Shown: in pieces, positions 45,701 through 52,401 of the stretch
Layout: every line of letters starts with the position of its first letter
Numbering within the stretch: the first letter of the stretch is position 1
Origin: Brachycybe producta
Taxonomy: Eukaryota > Arthropoda > Diplopoda > Playtdesmida > Andrognathidae
Direction: 5' to 3'
NCBI GenBank assembly: GCA_036925085.1
Contig: JAUPFP010000004.1
Span: 8,406,938 to 8,470,937 of the forward strand
DNA length: 64,000 nucleotides
Notes under the pieces: model-generated
What the model was told of the DNA's origin: nothing
What the model saw: only the letters and a program-made list of their open reading frames with translations
Database searches by the model: none
Translations under genes and position numbers: made by a program

Positions 45701-48700
45701 AGGGCCGCTTCCGCCGGTGATATATACATGGTGAAAGCCAGAAGGATGAAGAGAAACTGAGTGTAGGAGTGGACACGGAACAATGTTGCGGGTCTGAATG
45801 GCATCAGTTGCGATTCGGCCCCGCAACAATGTATCGCAACAAAGAATCCGGTGTGTACTAGGCTTTATGTGTCATGATGTGGAGAAAAAATCACGCAAAA
45901 CAAAAATAAATGTCATCTAGACATTCGGTACTCAGGACTTGGTCCGGTCTCATTTACGCTTAAATACAGCAATAGAACTTCACGCAATTGCTTGCGATAG
46001 ATTCAGTAAAAAAATTTCGACCTTTTATGAGCGCTTGCATGAAAGTTAACATAAACGAAAATAGTGTTCTAAATCAGAAAGAAAAAGTAGCAAAAAGGAG
46101 AGCGACTTTTGCCTAAGAAAAGCATTTAAATGAATATAATTAATTACTCCACTGATTGATTTAGGGGTTTGGGGATTTATCGGTTTGAAGAGTCAGGGAG
46201 GCTGCCAGGCCGGATGCTTCTTAGTTAGGAATCATTGGGTTTGTTTGAGAGTTTCTTATGAAGTATTGTTCCTAGCTATAGGAGCTATTATTTGTTATTT
46301 ATTATTTGTAAAGGCCTTTCATGATTGAAAGGCCTTTACAAATAATAAACCCCTGTATTAGCTTAGGAAGCTACGTCACAAGATTACTTCGAAAAATTTC
46401 CGCAAAGAGCACTAGCATCGTTTTTTCTATTGAGCCCATACAGTGTAGACCCCATGTCAAATAAAAATGTTAATTTTTAAAATACACAGTCGTGGCAATA
46501 TGTTTATTTTTAATATTTAAAGTTGTCCAATATTAAGTTTTCAACGTGCAATGTGCACATTAAATATATGCTGATCGAAATGCTATTTCGAAATCGCGAA
46601 TTTCTAATTCTTATGTTAAACTCCATTGAGTTCGCGCTCCTAAGCAAAAACATCCATTAAAATTCTCATAAAAATATCTAAAATAATTTTTAAAAAACAC
46701 AATTAAACCACAGTAAAGCCAACACATTGGCGCACTTGCTGATTTTTTTCTGCTTTTTTAAAATTACTTTTCCGTATTTTTACGAGCATTTTAATGGATG
46801 TTCCAACTTACCCCTGTAGCAACTAGCCATGGTCTTCCCAGACTCCCCCGTACTGCATTCTGTAAATATTTACAGTTGTTAACAAAATAGCCCCCCTGTA
46901 TTTCACACACACATAATATTTGGAGTTTGAACTTGGAAGTTCACATCACATGAAAGAGCCAATGCAGCCCGAACAGTAGAGAGCCTGCTATCACTGTTTT
47001 GAAAAGAATTTTTAGATTTGTTAGACAAAAAATATTACAGCAAATTATAACACACACATGTTCTTATTTTAGAGGAACATTTGATTTTTACTATTTTGGA
47101 CTTATTTTTTGGTGGCACTGAATCCACTTGTGCAACACTATCTTACGCCATACTACAAATGGCCCTTCACCTCGACATTCAAGAAAAAGTTTACAAAGAA
47201 TTGCACGAAGTCATGCGTGATGATTCTTATTTGTCACAAACCTCAAAATCAAAGTAAATATGTACATTCTGTTAAAAACGTTCCTAACTTGTGATATTTA
47301 TATAGACATACTGAACTTTTCAGAATACCGTACACTGAAGCAACCATACTAGAGATTTTCAGATTTTCATCTGTTGCACCGCTTGGAGTATTCCACAGCT
47401 CAGTACAAGATACAACTATTGGCGGATACGATATTCCAAAAGGAACCACGGTTATCAATAATTTATGGGGAGTACACCATGATGTCAACTACTGGGGTGA
47501 TCCAGACTGTTTCCGTCCAGAAAGGTTTCTTGATGACATAGGCAAAGTTAAAAAACATGACTGCTTCTTGCCCTTTGGAAAAGGTATGCAAACAGATTAT
47601 GTATAAAATTGTAGACAAATTTCTGCATAAGATGCCCATGGAAACGGTGATTTCAGCAAAAACAGAAAAGAATGGTGCAAAAACAAAGTCTTACATAACG
47701 AAACAAAAAATCACCGAGTTCTTTCTTTCTTTCTTTTTTATTAATAAATTGAATGTTTGAATAATCTCAACACGAACAGTGCAAATTACATTTTGAATAG
47801 TTTTATTTATTCGCTGCATCAATTTATTTACTTGTATCGACCATGAGGTCCCTCACTAGAGTTGCCAGAGGAATTGCCTCAGGTCGAAACCTGCAGAACA
47901 ACACCTAAGTTGGTCCATATGACCAAGTGTCTGTTTATGATCCAGAGGAACATTGGGGTTCAACGTGACAGTTAGATGACTAGCAAGATAAACTGTATAC
48001 TTCGATAGGAGCTGCTGAAGGCACCCCAAATTTGCTCGTAAGCGCTAACTTTGCAAGGAGAAGGCTGGAAGGATATAGAAGGTTACTGACCATTACTGTA
48101 GTAGTGAACATGGGGGGTTACTGACCACTACTGTAGTGGTGAATGCGGAGGCTTGGGTTATTGACCATTACTGTAGTGGTGAACGTGGATGCTTTACATG
48201 TGCAGTATAAAATAATTGGTACATGATAATGAATTGCAAAGTACATGAAATGATAAACAACCAGAAAACACATATTGTCAAAAACAATTTAAACAAGATA
48301 ACCATAACACAGATAAACTATAAGTTAAGACATAACGATATTTACACTAAATAATGTGTTGAAAACATGCACGGTCATGCACCAAGTTACTGAAAATGGT
48401 TTTTAAAAAGAAAATGAATAACTGCTGATCACCACAATCCCAATTTATCTTGTGCTCACTGATGTTTGCTTGTGTACCCTTCATATGCTCACCATGCATC
48501 CATACCTGAGTGAGTAGGTTCTTGTTTGCAGTTGATCAATCATTTACAGCAAGCACTCTAATCTGCACAAACATTTCACCAATACAATAATCACCATCCA
48601 CACTAAACAAGCACAAACAATTAAGTCTTTTCTTCGATGTACCACCAACCACCCGATCTTTTTTGAACAGGAGCAAGCAAATGCTTACTCGCTTGCTAAC

Positions 48701-50723
48701 CGATACTCACCAGACAATTATTGAGTGAGAATGCTCGCTCGTTTTTTGGTCAATACCCAGCTTTAAGAGCAATGGGATGTGTACAAAAATATATGGTCTT
48801 GACTCAAACCAACTATCTGTGTCTTGAACAATAAATATCATTAAAGTTGCGACCTCTTCTCGAATGCTATGACAATGTATTAAAGTGTTTGTCAATATTT
48901 AGAAATTTTCTGGTAGCATGTTAAGCCATTTACCTCCAAAAACGTTCATTTTTTGGGTACTTTAAAGCACAGAATTCCGTGGCTACATAATTCCGCACCA
49001 TACATAAAATTCATGTAAGGCAGCCACGACACTTCAGCTAAAACCATCTACAATTCATAATTAACATGGTAATGAACAGGGATAGGAATACGTGTTTTAT
49101 TTTTACCAATCAGGGACATACTGTACTGTGTACAACTTTTTTGGTGGGCAAAAACTTTGCATCGGCGCCACTACCCACCTCATTCCCCCCAAATAGTCCA
49201 TATTTTGAGTTCAATATTTTTTATTAATAAATTTTTCAAACAACGTTTTGCTTTGGATTAGAACTTTAATACAAAACATTTGAAAAAAATTAATGTTAGA
49301 AGGTTTTAGTTGGTTTTATAGTTTTTTAAATATACATATGATAAATCCATCCGAATTTCACAATCATTGACCTTAAGTTGACGAAAATTTAAAAACAAAA
49401 ATAAAATTGGCGCCAAAACAACCGGTGCCGGCGGCATTTGCGGCTAGTACGTCCCTGTCAACAATAACACTAACAAAATATCCTGAAAATTAGATGAAAA
49501 GTAGCAGTCTGAACATAGTGGTGGCTTTAATGCTGTATTTGTGGCTATTTCTAACCTATGTAGTCATTTCCACCAAAATGCGAAACTTTTTTATTTTTGC
49601 CTCAGGTGCAAAGTTAGCTAGTTATGGCTCCGGATTCACATCTTTAACACATGTTAAAATGAACACACTATTGGAGAGGGGGAAAAGGTTGGAAAGTGTA
49701 GAGGGGGGAGAGAGAGAAACGTGGAGGGGAAAAGCTTAGAAAGTGTTGAGGGGGAGAGAGAAACGTGGAGGGAGGAAAAAAGGGGGAGGGGTGACTGAAA
49801 TTGAAATGAAAGGAGTAAAAAAGGAACAAACGACGCGCATGCGCACAATTGCCTGTGAATTTTGCTCCCGTCATTTATGACGGGTTACCCCACTAGTATA
49901 TATATATTAAGCCAGGTCTGTGTGTGTGTATCTGGACCTAACACTGTACAAACAAGGACGTCGGAATTTATATAAATTTAAATAAATGAACCGCTTTTTT
50001 TTCTCAAGGTCAACTATATGTTGCACACTCCCTATCCAAGAACCCCATGATATTAAATTGGAGAGGGGGAAAAAGGTTGGAAAGTGTAGAAGGGGGGAGG
50101 ATAGAGAAACGTGGAGGGGGAAAAAGGTGGGAAAAAGGGGAGGGGGTGACTGAAATTGAAATGAAAGTAGTAAAAAAAGGAACAAACGACGCGCATACGC
50201 ACACCAGAGAAAATGAAAATCTCATTTTCTCTTTCAAATATAAAAAAGGGGAGGGGATAGAATTTCTTTTGCTCCGCCCTTTTATGAACGTCATCAATTT
50301 CTAATTGATTTGTTACTTGGTCTGACGTCATAAAAGGGCGGAGGAAAAGAAATTCTAATGCTGGGCACAATTGCTTGTGAATTTTAGTCCTGTCATTTAT
50401 GACGGGTTACCCCACTAGTCATTTTATAAGGATGGCCAGAACCATAAACAACAAAAAATTATTATTCACTTTGAAAGCGAACCATTAGTTATTTTATAAT
50501 GGCTCTAACTAACAAATTTTTCTTATTTATGCTCAACGAAATAGGTCCTCGTGCATGTTTGGGTGAAACTTTGGCAAGAATGGAAATTTTTATCTTCTTC
50601 ACATGCCTAATAAATCGATTTTCTTTTGAATTGATCCCGGATGAAGAAAATCCTTCTTTGGAACCGATGAATCTCCTAGTGCTGCGGCCTCAGCCATTTT
50701 CTGTGATAGCCAGGCGGCGTTAG
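21453..50723 (+). CDS. Cytochrome P450, CYP2-clan type, complete six-exon gene
   Basis: Haem-thiolate monooxygenase, expected to sit in the endoplasmic reticulum membrane and use electrons from NADPH-P450 reductase; substrate unknown. Joining the six exons (1485 nt including stop) gives 494 aa, a normal P450 length. An N-terminal membrane anchor (residues about 3-20) precedes the proline hinge LPPGPYGLP (25-33). The C-helix tryptophan is W115, followed four residues later by Lys119 where Arg is usual. The I-helix has GGTEST (296-301), the K-helix ExxR is E359-R362, the PERF motif is 414-417, and the haem loop FGKGPRACLG spans 433-442 with Cys440 as ligand. The start has a strong context (A at -3, G at +4). 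All introns are GT-AG and every phase matches. Hinge, haem loop and exon layout suggest the CYP2 clan. Exact subfamily is unknown. Confidence 0.93.
22482..22813. mobile_element. MITE with long inverted repeats (GGCCC…ACTACAAGTCTTG)
   Basis: Left end ggcccatttcactaaactac followed by aagtcttgttag; right end ctcacaagacttgtagtttt followed by atgaaacgggcc. The arms are clear inverted repeats with many internal 'acaagt/acttgt' words. No coding frame and no certain target duplication. Confidence 0.75.
23490..23565 (-). repeat. tRNA-like (SINE-head or tRNA pseudogene) sequence
   Basis: On the minus strand there is an A-box-like tggcctagtgg (23558-23548) and a B-box-like gatcgaatccc (23502-23492) about 50 nt downstream. 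The flanking bases do not form good acceptor or T stems, so it is more likely a SINE head or tRNA relic than a working tRNA gene. Confidence 0.35.
23686..23778. mobile_element. Tc1/mariner-type MITE (93 bp)
   Basis: Perfect 12-bp TIRs cactgtgaacgg and ccgttcacagtg, extended by A/T tracts, flanked by TA on both sides (23684-23685 and 23779-23780), the target duplication typical of Tc1/mariner elements. Confidence 0.8.
24312..24615. repeat. 119-bp tandem repeat, about 2.6 copies
   Basis: Units start at 24312, 24431 and 24550, each of the form 'gtcat...ttagttggattttt...tttatccaatttttgaccaacgtcatttta...gttggcc'. Lies in the right arm of the 23023-24829 element. Confidence 0.8.
24874..25882 (-). 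pseudogene. Tyrosine-recombinase-like (Crypton/YR-type) protein fragments
   Basis: Three minus-strand frames appear to be one broken gene. A leader at about 25882-25692 ends at a plausible acceptor (tactgtgcag). A central part (25690-25255) resembles the SAM-like N-terminal core-binding domain of tyrosine recombinases (LTRVGMKASTIISLYHNLLI, then ATDLRVKDHLLYDDLAHVI). A C-terminal part (25137-24874) resembles the catalytic-domain region around RQSAVINIRLSEYLNHK followed by FFVCNHKTSATGPQGISLT. A frameshift separates the central and C-terminal parts, and the downstream catalytic His and Tyr motifs are missing, so it is not functional. It lies inside the hAT-type composite. The assignment rests on pattern memory and is moderate. 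Confidence 0.45.
26318..26550. repeat. Two-copy tandem repeat, about 122-135 bp period
   Basis: 'aacatcgattggccc' (about 26318) recurs as 'aacattgattggcccc' (about 26453), and 'gcatgcatcgaaaaatgaca' with 'taaaagccc' recurs about 122 bp later. Confidence 0.75.
26856..27030. repeat. Two-copy tandem repeat, about 101-bp period
   Basis: 'ggactaagtcgatgggcttt' ... 'cttatcccaaaagtggta' is repeated as 'ggactaagttgatgggcttt' ... 'cttatcccaaaaatggta'. Confidence 0.8.
27216..27830. other. Interval without recognisable genes
   Basis: Only short overlapping frames (27508-27760) without conserved features. Confidence 0.4.
27840..28109 (+). mobile_element. Gypsy-family LTR, 3' part, + strand copy
   Basis: Ends 'ttttgccggggtattgtttc...aagtcgggtcattaca' at 28109, matching the ends of the LTRs at 16465, 40643 and 37801. 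Upstream sequence contains 'ccacggtaagatccaacgg' and 'ccgtccatcgatctaccgtg', words related to the 72-bp array. The left boundary is approximate. Confidence 0.5.
28110..30503 (+). pseudogene. Degenerate Ty3/Gypsy gag-pol, + strand copy truncated in reverse transcriptase
   Basis: Collinear with the minus-strand Gypsy copy. It begins at the C-terminal part of Gag (GQVARVMPGASQ, 28120-28255). A protease region follows with DTRA in place of the usual DTGA (about 28790). The N-terminal reverse transcriptase region is at about 29690-29970, then the palm (FFATLDLASGYWQIRMAEPD, 30098-30157) and YLDNII at about 30296, where the second catalytic Asp is Asn. Several frameshifts and stops break it. It ends abruptly near 30503 just after the segment KAVEQFD, where sequence switches to the inverted integrase of the other copy. 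RNase H and integrase are absent. The 5' part of gag is deleted, so LTR sequence joins directly to late gag. Confidence 0.8.
30504..30963 (-). pseudogene. Ty3/Gypsy integrase fragment, minus-strand copy
   Basis: N-terminal HHCC zinc-binding region is visible (GHFEVYKTYQRLC ... YVKSCLVCQRVRQF), followed by the start of the catalytic core (HAWGMDFAGPFP). The frame is cut at the junction with the + strand copy near 30503, so most of the catalytic core and the C-terminal domain are lost. It would act with the reverse transcriptase upstream (31205-32713) in the element. Confidence 0.85.
30964..31204 (-). pseudogene. RNase H to integrase linker of the minus-strand Gypsy copy
   Basis: Minus-strand reading is collinear with Gypsy pol (DHHALCHLQTAKNLQGRLGR, then SRYPVNEVDDP) but contains at least one stop (near 31062) and a frame change relative to the upstream frame. 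Confidence 0.65.
31205..32158 (-). pseudogene. Ty3/Gypsy reverse transcriptase and RNase H start, minus-strand copy
   Basis: Replication polymerase of an LTR retrotransposon. Visible RT blocks: VRKKDGGFRFCVDYWRLNA, YPLPRIDDALDSLAGAKYF, TLDLASGYWQVRMAEQD, FRKMPFGLCNAPATMQRALD and KKCFFGFDKVKYLGHIVSAE, then the connection (GLAGYYRRFIKDFAK) and the start of RNase H (HTNASGYGLGVIVYQK). The catalytic box reads YLDYII, so the second Asp is Tyr. The first RNase H Asp is Asn. An in-frame TAA (32159-32161) separates this from the N-terminal RT segment. These lesions make it inactive. It belongs to the same element as the gag and protease at 32829-36780. Confidence 0.9.
32159..32828 (-). pseudogene. 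Gypsy pol: protease-RT linker and N-terminal reverse transcriptase
   Basis: Two overlapping minus-strand frames. The C-terminal part holds the RT entry motif (HTIDTGGLPPVREGLRR, then AIERDEVAKMLYAGVIQPS), which leads into the main RT frame after a stop codon. The N-terminal part overlaps in another frame near 32544-32713, so one frameshift is present. Confidence 0.75.
32829..33515 (-). pseudogene. Gypsy retropepsin-like aspartic protease, minus-strand copy
   Basis: The active-site motif VDTGAKVSVM lies in the frame 33324-33515. The second half of the retropepsin fold (REAIIGVDLASRFGLMLD) is in 32829-33323, directly after a stop codon at the frame boundary (33324-33326). In intact elements the protease cleaves the Gag-Pol polyprotein. 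The interrupting stop suggests it is not made whole here. Confidence 0.75.
33516..33892 (-). pseudogene. Gypsy gag-pol linker, frameshifted
   Basis: Overlapping minus-strand frames (33525-33812 and 33638-33859) match in order the + copy at about 28324-28680 (for example ARSADPEITYWVF versus ARSADPEITSWVF), showing that this segment belongs to the same element family. Confidence 0.6.
33893..34549 (-). pseudogene. Gypsy Gag C-terminal part with CCHC zinc knuckle
   Basis: Ala/Ser/Lys-rich linker followed by the knuckle CFWCNQMGHLKKDC (Cys-X2-Cys-X4-His-X4-Cys, about residue 138-151 of the frame), the nucleocapsid-like RNA-binding element. The last part (GQVARVSTGESPVMRYMPG) aligns with the + copy at 28120. 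It overlaps the preceding gag frame (34471-35040) by about 80 bp in another frame. Confidence 0.8.
34471..35125 (-). pseudogene. Gypsy Gag capsid-like region, interrupted upstream by a LINE
   Basis: Contains a typical retrotransposon gag domain (GREDIMPFLRQFEAKARAQC, then FKPSLTWLELRQAMLHCFG, then FDRFEAMKQGPAESLQAFYW). Its upstream continuation is separated by the LINE at about 35126-36449 and resumes at 36450-36780. It would form the particle shell in an intact element. Confidence 0.8.
35126..36257 (+). pseudogene. LINE reverse transcriptase, C-terminal part
   Basis: Continuous open frame of over 370 codons from the truncation point; the first part, from TQLILLVDDLQKILDK, precedes any ATG. 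RT blocks are VFLDLCKAFDTVSHSKLM, SGVPQGSVLGPLLFLLYIND, LFADDTIIY (intact ADD catalytic box) and YKYLGVTI, followed by the thumb/C-terminal region (RCPREVKCIAYQSLVRPHLE, then MVQRRAATFV) typical of the CR1/Jockey group. It lacks the endonuclease and the N-terminal RT because of 5' truncation. The long open frame suggests a fairly young insertion. Confidence 0.88.
35126..36449 (+). mobile_element. 5'-truncated non-LTR retrotransposon (LINE, CR1/Jockey-like) inserted in Gypsy gag
   Basis: A + strand LINE fragment running from within the reverse transcriptase to a short tandem tail (ttcaaattcaaattca, about 36435-36449). The RT starts abruptly at 'tgtgaaacccag', where Gypsy gag sequence stops. 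This is the usual 5' truncation of LINE insertions. Confidence 0.8.
36450..36780 (-). pseudogene. Gypsy Gag N-terminal part, upstream of the LINE insertion
   Basis: Minus-strand frame with GRGGGLLREEEEGSRSGASS, DTASWLASMTEEQLRSVASG and MEGQPEFSPSPVHQ, which has the helical, polar character of a gag N-terminus. It joins the LINE tail at 36449. The same frame is open further upstream (to 37103), but that part looks like leader sequence rather than protein. Confidence 0.5.
37075..37745. repeat. 72-bp tandem array with palindromic core, in the Gypsy 5' leader
   Basis: Palindromic cores of the form acggacaaaagtccgt occur at 37075, 37179, 37251, 37323, 37395, 37467, 37630 and 37702. The spacing is exactly 72 bp for 37179-37467 and for 37630-37702. 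Each unit also contains 'accgtctacttacggtaaa' or a variant, itself inverted. On the minus strand the array lies between the LTR/primer-binding site (37783-37801) and gag. Confidence 0.85.
37784..37800 (-). promoter_or_regulatory. Putative primer-binding site of the minus-strand Gypsy element
   Basis: Immediately after the LTR end (…GTTACA at 37801, minus strand) comes ATTGGTGGAGGCGCCGGG, a position and composition typical of a tRNA primer-binding site of Gypsy-type elements. The priming tRNA was not identified. Confidence 0.5.
37801..38235 (-). mobile_element. 5' LTR (partial) of the minus-strand Gypsy element
   Basis: On the minus strand it carries AATAAA signals near 38200 and ends ATTGTAGCGATCAAGTCGGG followed by TCGTTACA at 37801, matching the family ends at 16465, 28109 and 40643. 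The U3 part could not be aligned beyond about 38235. Confidence 0.6.
38280..39250 (+). other. Unassigned transposon-like sequence with basic frames
   Basis: A + strand frame at 38411-38764 is Lys/Arg/Pro/Ser-rich (GKKKDKKSRRERKGSPTPST), and 38800-39045 is a short frame of unknown nature. They may be gag-linker remains of another element. I assign no function. Confidence 0.3.
39258..39482 (-). mobile_element. 3' fragment of a second LINE (minus strand)
   Basis: Read on the minus strand, a short frame FFPNVIQLWNFLPVDSPLLG ends at a stop near 39335. About 75 bp later the sequence ends in a pentanucleotide tail (attca)n at 39262-39282. The frame resembles the extreme C-terminus of CR1/Jockey-type LINE proteins. 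Confidence 0.65.
39483..39885. other. Unassigned repeat-derived sequence
   Basis: A short + strand frame (39505-39738) is not recognisable. It abuts an LTR start at 39886. Confidence 0.35.
39886..40643 (+). mobile_element. Full Gypsy-family LTR, probably solo
   Basis: Starts TGTGGCAACATGGTCTGCTC (39886) and ends CAGTCGGTCGTTAGA (40643). TATA box TATAAAT at 40079-40085 and AATAAA at 40291-40296 define U3, R and U5. The same start recurs at 63836 and the same end at 16465, 28109 and 37801 (minus). No gag or primer-binding site follows, so it looks like a solo LTR. No clear target duplication was found. Confidence 0.7.
40644..41639. other. AT-rich intronic sequence, no features recognised
   Basis: Part of P450 intron 1. 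No supported frame or repeat. Confidence 0.5.
41640..42125 (-). mobile_element. LTR-family copy (TGTAACACCCTG family), minus strand
   Basis: Collinear with 16598-17110: 'cgccaaaaccatagcctggg', 'cttggac...gtgtaactaggtccaag', an AATAAA near 41810 and 'gccggagacacc.caaggca'. It lies 355 bp upstream of P450 exon 2. Confidence 0.65.
42481..42699 (+). CDS. P450 exon 2 (completes codon 106, residues 107-178)
   Basis: Encodes the C-helix region (FGSIWKKQKQLTRHSLREFG), which includes W115 and Lys119. Acceptor ctttttttag|at and donor gcag|gtaagg. Confidence 0.92.
42726..43035 (-). repeat. Interspersed repeat copy in P450 intron 2
   Basis: Reverse-strand match of 12560-12850: 'ctagtgaggac', 'ggcctagtcctcccgggcca' and 'agtgacctagcca', ending GTCTGTCACAATT. 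Confidence 0.75.
43381..43692 (+). CDS. P450 exon 3 (residues 179-282)
   Basis: Starts with the GKRF motif (usual after the D/E-helix) and covers the F-G helix region through DFIDRYLAEIKRNELENKN. Donor acta|gtatga at 43693; phase 1, joining to the AG at the start of exon 4 to give Lys283. Unspliced reading would hit a stop 14 bp later. Confidence 0.88.
43693..44686 (+). other. P450 intron 3, first part: no recognised features
   Basis: AT-rich sequence without a supported frame or repeat. Confidence 0.5.
44687..44893. mobile_element. MITE of the CAGGCAATTAG family, copy 2 (P450 intron 3)
   Basis: Ends cacaggcaattag and ctaattgcctgtg are perfect inverted copies. The interior is collinear with 19532-19735, including 'gtctgacgtcac.tgctccgc'. 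Confidence 0.85.
45398..45479. repeat. 82-bp near-perfect palindrome
   Basis: Two 41-bp arms (left arm begins aaagactcaaagggctca) pair at 39 of 41 positions, meeting at gacgtc with no loop. Confidence 0.9.
45485..45538. repeat. 54-bp near-perfect palindrome
   Basis: 27-bp arms beginning gtggtccacatattttt pair at 26 of 27 positions, meeting at ctagtactag. Confidence 0.9.
45866..47072 (+). other. P450 intron 3, last part
   Basis: AT-rich; the only structure recognised is the palindrome at 46298-46348. Confidence 0.5.
46298..46348. repeat. 51-bp inverted repeat
   Basis: About 24-bp arms tttattatttgtaaaggcct and its complement aggcctttacaaataataaa around a short 'tga' loop. Confidence 0.85.
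47073..47253 (+). CDS. P450 exon 4 (I-helix, residues 283-342)
   Basis: Contains the I-helix oxygen-activation motif GGTEST after EHLIFTILDLFF and the J-helix region ALHLDIQEKVYKELHEVM. Acceptor ttttag|ag; donor tcaaa|gtaaat. Confidence 0.93.
47254..47305 (+). other. P450 intron 4 (52 bp)
   Basis: Starts gtaaat and ends tatatag. Phase 2; splicing gives Lys343. Confidence 0.85.
47306..47583 (+). CDS. P450 exon 5 (K-helix to start of haem loop, residues 343-435)
   Basis: Contains ExxR (EIFR, 359-362), the beta region GGYDIPKGTTVINNLWGVHH, the PERF motif (FRPERF) and FLPFGK. The donor aaag|gtatgc splits the haem-loop glycine codon. Confidence 0.94.
47584..49124 (+). other. P450 intron 5, first part
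   Basis: Mostly AT-rich without recognised genes. A short tandem repeat lies at 48082-48190. Confidence 0.5.
48082..48190. repeat. Three-copy short tandem repeat (35-40 bp)
   Basis: Units starting gttactgaccattactgtag at 48082, 48117 and 48157. Confidence 0.8.
49125..49450 (+). repeat. Interspersed repeat, copy 2 of the 20145-21135 family
   Basis: 'aacttttttggtgggcaaaa', 'ataaatccatccgaatttca' and 'aacaaccggtgccgg' match the first copy. This copy lacks the GGGCAAATG array. Confidence 0.6.
49671..49896 (+). mobile_element. Helitron-like element, 5'-truncated copy
   Basis: Purine-rich tract (complement of the family C/T tract), then 'tgactgaaattgaaatgaaa', the hairpin cccgtcatttatgacggg, and CTAG at 49893-49896 followed by T. 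Confidence 0.7.
49910..50418 (+). mobile_element. Helitron-like element, near full-length, with internal MITE
   Basis: Starts near 'ccaggtctgtgtgtg', contains 'gtcggaatttatataaattt', a purine-rich tract and the MITE 50257-50360, and ends hairpin-TTACCCCA-CTAG (50415-50418) followed by T. It lies only 13 bp after the previous copy in the same orientation. Confidence 0.75.
50257..50360. mobile_element. Palindromic MITE inside a Helitron-like element (second case)
   Basis: Arms 'tagaatttcttttgctccgc' and 'gcggaggaaaagaaattcta' are inverted copies. It occupies the same position as the MITE at 5880-5990 in another copy. Confidence 0.7.
50545..50723 (+). CDS. P450 exon 6 (haem-binding cysteine to stop, residues 436-494)
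   Basis: Completes the haem loop (PRACLGETLARMEIF with Cys440), then the L-helix and C-terminal beta strands to a TAG at 50721-50723. Acceptor gaaatag|gt at 50544. Confidence 0.94.
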
Positions 50724-50894
50724 TGTGATCTCTTTTGGAGTTTTGAAATTGTGATTTTGGGAAAATGTATTGTAGAACGTAAATTAATAATTTCTGTAAC
50801 GAACGTTGTTAACTCATGTACTTTTTTCGAGACCTAAAATTATAATTATTAACTTTTTTTTTTTTTTTCAATACATAAAATAGTTATTTACAAA

Positions 50895-50900
50895 AATAAA
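50895..50900 (+). terminator. Polyadenylation signal of the P450 gene
   Basis: AATAAA 172 bp after the stop codon, followed by an AT-rich stretch. Confidence 0.5.
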
Positions 50901-51006
50901 TACAAACAATTTAATTGAATTTACGTTCTGCCCATCTGCAATTTATTAATTATACTGCACTATATTGTCTATTAGGTCAGTTTCAATAATATGACAATGA
51001 ACATTT

Positions 51007-51121
51007 AGCCACCGTATTGACAACTGTGGATATGCGGTTAGGAATCTAGCTACAGCCATAGACAACCATTGGTTTTGCTAGAAACATATACCTACCTGCA
51101 TATCCACACAGTTGTGGCTAT
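51007..51121. repeat. Short inverted repeat
   Basis: agccaccgt...caactgtggatatgc pairs with gcatatccacacagttgtggct. Confidence 0.65.
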
Positions 51122-51970
51122 GTAATATAAGTCACCTCCCAATAGATTACAGATTATAGTGTGACGAAACGGGGTTTCTATTTTTAGACTCAGATGAGTC
51201 ACACTTTAGAGCGGGGATTACATTCGTTTAATCCGTGATGTTTGCAGAAGAAAATGGACGTATGAGAACTTAATGATAAACAAATAAAATAGTTTATTCA
51301 TCAAACAAACAAAATAACTCTTGTTTGTGCCTCACAGAGGATGGATTACAAAGGATACAGTAGATTACAACATGACGATGAACGATACACTTTTCATAAA
51401 GATGGTTCCAAATGCAGACGACTCCTTTAGCTGTCTGCTAGAAAGAAGTACAAGTGAAGAACCGGGAGATTCGGAAACCGCGGGCTTTATACTCATTAGG
51501 GTGGCCCTTAAAAATTAAATTTTAAAATCGTTTTGTCTGACCCCCTCAGTCTGTTCTATATACAAATAAATTAATCTGTGTAAAAAAATTAGCATGATCG
51601 GAGCATATTTAGGGGTGGCCCCCAAATATTGAAAATATCCCATTAATTGCAATGGTAACGCAATGCTATCGTACTGTATTTACATTTAGTATTAAAATAG
51701 TCGCGCTTGCTGAGGCTGCCTTTTCATTCAGCTGAGTAAATCTCGGCAATTCTTGTAACACACTGTACTGTTACTGTATGCTGCCATTGTATTGCTCAAG
51801 GGGAATTCCCTAAAATTGTGAGCTTCTGTGTGTTTCTCCTAGTAACAACCAGAAGCGAGTGAGTGCGATAGGGGAATCGAGAGTTTCGTTTACGGTACGT
51901 GACTGCTTCGGAGCAAAGAGGAATCCGTGACCTAGCTGTCTTCTCTGTCTTGGTTCATCTTAAGGTATGA

Positions 51971-52401
51971 ATGACCGTGCCACTAGCTGTGGAGGTGCCT
52001 TTGAATGACTTCAACCTGATGGGACAACTTATCAGGTACCCTCAAACAGATGTTTCCAAAGAGACGTGCAAAAAACTCGGACTCCACGTATGGTATCTGT
52101 CTGAGGAACTGGTTGGATTGGCTCTATTTGATTCTAGAGTTCCTCTAGAGTGTAAGAAACTTATGCTTGCAGCCATGGACATTGAAGTTCCGGACAATCC
52201 ACCGAAGCGCCCTAGAGTTTAACCAGATGCATTTCTCGGAAGCAGGGGTTTGGAACAGTTCTGCACGACCAACTCTAAGAGACTGTTCCAACAATTGGGA
52301 TTGCATAATGCATTCCTATCAAAGGATCCTTCTCAGTGGGAAGATGATGAGTCATACAAGGCATCTGTGGCTATTCTCAGAGGGCTGGCTGTCATCAATG
52401 A
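51971..52401 (+). pseudogene. Transposon-encoded protein fragment, N-proximal part (interrupted)
   Basis: One reading frame runs from 51971 to the LTR insertion point with a single in-frame TAA at 52220-52222. Before the stop: LMGQLIRYPQTDVSKETCKK and HVWYLSEELVGLALFDSRVP. After it: FCTTNSKRLFQQLGLHNAFL, DPSQWEDDESYKASVAIL and the end VIND. The frame resumes across the insertion at 60530. I do not recognise a catalytic domain in this portion. The same frame and the TIRs around it suggest the C-terminal half of a transposase or accessory protein. Confidence 0.6.

Larger units (their letters stand above)
45187..45865. mobile_element. TIR DNA element (679 bp) containing two long palindromes
   Basis: Left end aaggctagtacacaccaggt and right end ggtgtgtactaggctt are inverted copies; similarity continues through 'gcaatacattgttgcggg' for about 60 bp. 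The interior carries back-to-back palindromes at 45398-45479 and 45485-45538. No transposase. Confidence 0.8.
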
